NCBI RefSeq assembly: GCF_000759535.1
Contig: NZ_CP009455.1
Location: 1,364,001-1,428,000, forward strand
Direction of reading: 5' to 3'
Source of the DNA: Pseudomonas cremoricolorata
Lineage (GTDB): Bacteria > Pseudomonadota > Gammaproteobacteria > Pseudomonadales > Pseudomonadaceae
DNA: 64,000 bases
The position numbers and the translations under genes were made by a program. The notes under the pieces were generated by a model. The model was not told the DNA's origin. It ran no database searches and saw nothing but the letters and a program-made list of their open reading frames with translations. Shown here piece by piece: positions 63,161-64,000 of the stretch (position 1 is its first letter; every line of letters begins with the position of its first letter).

Positions 63161-64000
63161 CGTCGGGCACCTCGATTGGAGCTACAACAGCCGGAGAGTA
63201 TTGACCAATCCATACATGTAGCGGCTGAGATAAGCTAATAACCTTTGAAGTTAGGTCCATCTGCAAGCGACCGTTCCATAGCAGATGATGGAAAAGACTT
63301 TTTACACCTATATAGTCTATATAGATATTTCTCGAAGCTTGATCCAATAGAGCCTTCAGTGGCACTTGATCGGTTTTACACTGACTCAAAAAATCGAATA
63401 GGTTGCCAATGTTCTTCTCGGTAGGTAAAGAAGGGTGAATACTCGCGTAGGTCCGGAGGATAGTGAGGTTCGCTATCCGAACTTTTGACAAGTTTTCGTG
63501 CAGCACAAGCCTCCATTCTATCTGCCTGGATGCCCAGTACTTTTCCTCGATAGCTAGCTTCTCTGCCATCCTGTTCTGCACACCAATATTGGCATCCTCA
63601 AACTCTTTCCTATATTTGACGGAGCGCGCAGCAACTTTCACTTCCCCCGATGAATCGAGATAGGTGATCAGGAAGTCAGTCGTCATTACTACTGGAATCT
63701 GAGTTCCGGGGTAGACCGGATGGCGATAGTTTAGGCTGTTAGCAATTGCTTGGGTTTCGGCTTGCGTTAGCAGAGGAAACTGCTCACGGATATCAATAAT
63801 GGAGTTTTCGTGCTCCAGAACTGTGAGGTAGTCGCGCTCGGCATTAGATATCAGGTGATGAGTGCGGTGTACCTTCACCCCTGACACAAGGTGAGAGACA
63901 CCTTTGGATTTGATATCCCAAACCTTGATCCAGGGCTCATAGGATTCCTTCACGCCGCTCCCGCGACCAGATTTGATTCTCCTATCGATTTTCTGCTGAG
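63141..64000 (-). CDS. tnsA: TnsA endonuclease, 5' end outside window
   Basis: Open to the right edge; the visible part starts IDRRIKSGRGSG and continues with PWIKVWDI, as TnsA does near its N-terminus, so the start lies a few codons past 64,000. The catalytic Glu is in SNAERDYLTVLE, Asp in TTDFLITY and Lys in ARSVKYRKEF. The Gln usually two residues before that Lys is Ser here. DIREQFPLL is also conserved. TnsA cuts the 5' strands so the element moves by cut-and-paste. Confidence 0.9.
   Translation of the reverse strand, partial: QQKIDRRIKSGRGSGVKESYEPWIKVWDIKSKGVSHLVSGVKVHRTHHLISNAERDYLTVLEHENSIIDIREQFPLLTQAETQAIANSLNYRHPVYPGTQIPVVMTTDFLITYLDSSGEVKVAARSVKYRKEFEDANIGVQNRMAEKLAIEEKYWASRQIEWRLVLHENLSKVRIANLTILRTYASIHPSLPTEKNIGNLFDFLSQCKTDQVPLKALLDQASRNIYIDYIGVKSLFHHLLWNGRLQMDLTSKVISLSQPLHVWIGQYSPAVVAPIEVPDDAKSAS

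Larger units (their letters stand above)
41856..64000. mobile_element. Tn7-like transposon, left end and body; right end outside window
   Basis: Left boundary at 41,856: TGT terminus followed by three spaced direct repeats (see next feature). Right part holds tnsABCD on the minus strand, the arrangement of Tn7 in which tnsA is nearest the right end; tnsA runs off the window. At least 22 kb long. The five bases outside the left end (CCGGG, 41,851-41,855) are the expected target duplication and should recur outside the right end. Cargo includes TIR, CHAT and helicase genes. Confidence 0.85.

Noticed and set aside
57155..64000. CRISPR-associated transposon (CAST)
   Set aside because: Two TniQ genes raised the idea, but no cas gene and no repeat array lie in the window.

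Overview
The window looks like the chromosome of a fluorescent or putida-group Pseudomonas. It is GC-rich, carries pobA/pobR, an AAHS-family aromatic acid transporter, an OprD-family porin and an alginate-type AlgF homologue, and is interrupted by clearly AT-richer accessory blocks. No rRNA, tRNA or CRISPR array was seen.

Layout. (1) 1-7.4 kb: end of a plus-strand operon (adenylation-domain protein, AlgF-like protein, acyl-CoA dehydrogenase), then minus-strand genes: a DUF4434 lipoprotein, an hcnABC-like trio of amino-acid dehydrogenase subunits whose third gene is broken by one missing base, a small secreted protein and a membrane protein. (2) 7.7-26.2 kb: a contact-dependent inhibition (CDI) locus, cdiB-cdiA-cdiI on the minus strand. 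It is followed by about 7 kb of displaced toxin tips, each with its own immunity-type gene. One displaced module still has about 1.3 kb of near-identical CdiA sequence; others start abruptly after the previous immunity stop codon at a recurring short junction; some are decayed. (3) 26.4-40.4 kb: aromatic catabolism and transport (LysR regulators, EamA/DUF606-type exporter, coniferyl-alcohol-dehydrogenase-like SDR, aldehyde dehydrogenase, pobA/pobR, ketopantoate-reductase-like gene, OprD porin, BenK/PcaK-type transporter, benzoylformate decarboxylase, LysE exporter, lipoprotein). (4) 40.5-41.8 kb: small genes and an XRE-type regulator.

(5) 41,856 to beyond the right edge: a Tn7-like transposon. 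Its left end can be placed to the base. A TGT terminus is followed by three spaced direct repeats sharing an AATAAAG core, and the first repeat sits at the same distance from the terminus as in Tn7 (from memory). The tnsABCD genes run on the minus strand from the right edge, and tnsA is cut by the window. TnsB has the D-D-E triad with Tn7 spacing. A second, shorter TniQ-type gene sits head-on against tnsD. The cargo (42-57 kb) looks like a defence island: a TIR-domain protein of the CBASS/Pycsar-effector kind, a large unrecognised protein, a two-gene operon of a helical-repeat protein plus a CHAT (caspase-like) protease, a superfamily 2 helicase coupled to a small partner, an orphan Xre/MbcA/ParS-type antitoxin-like protein and a DUF3223 protein. 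Decayed fragments (LysR, OprD, IS66 transposase) lie among them.

The two most notable parts are the CDI toxin arsenal, whose long direct repeat could swap the active toxin by recombination, and the Tn7-like element with two TniQ proteins carrying a possibly undescribed CHAT-protease system.
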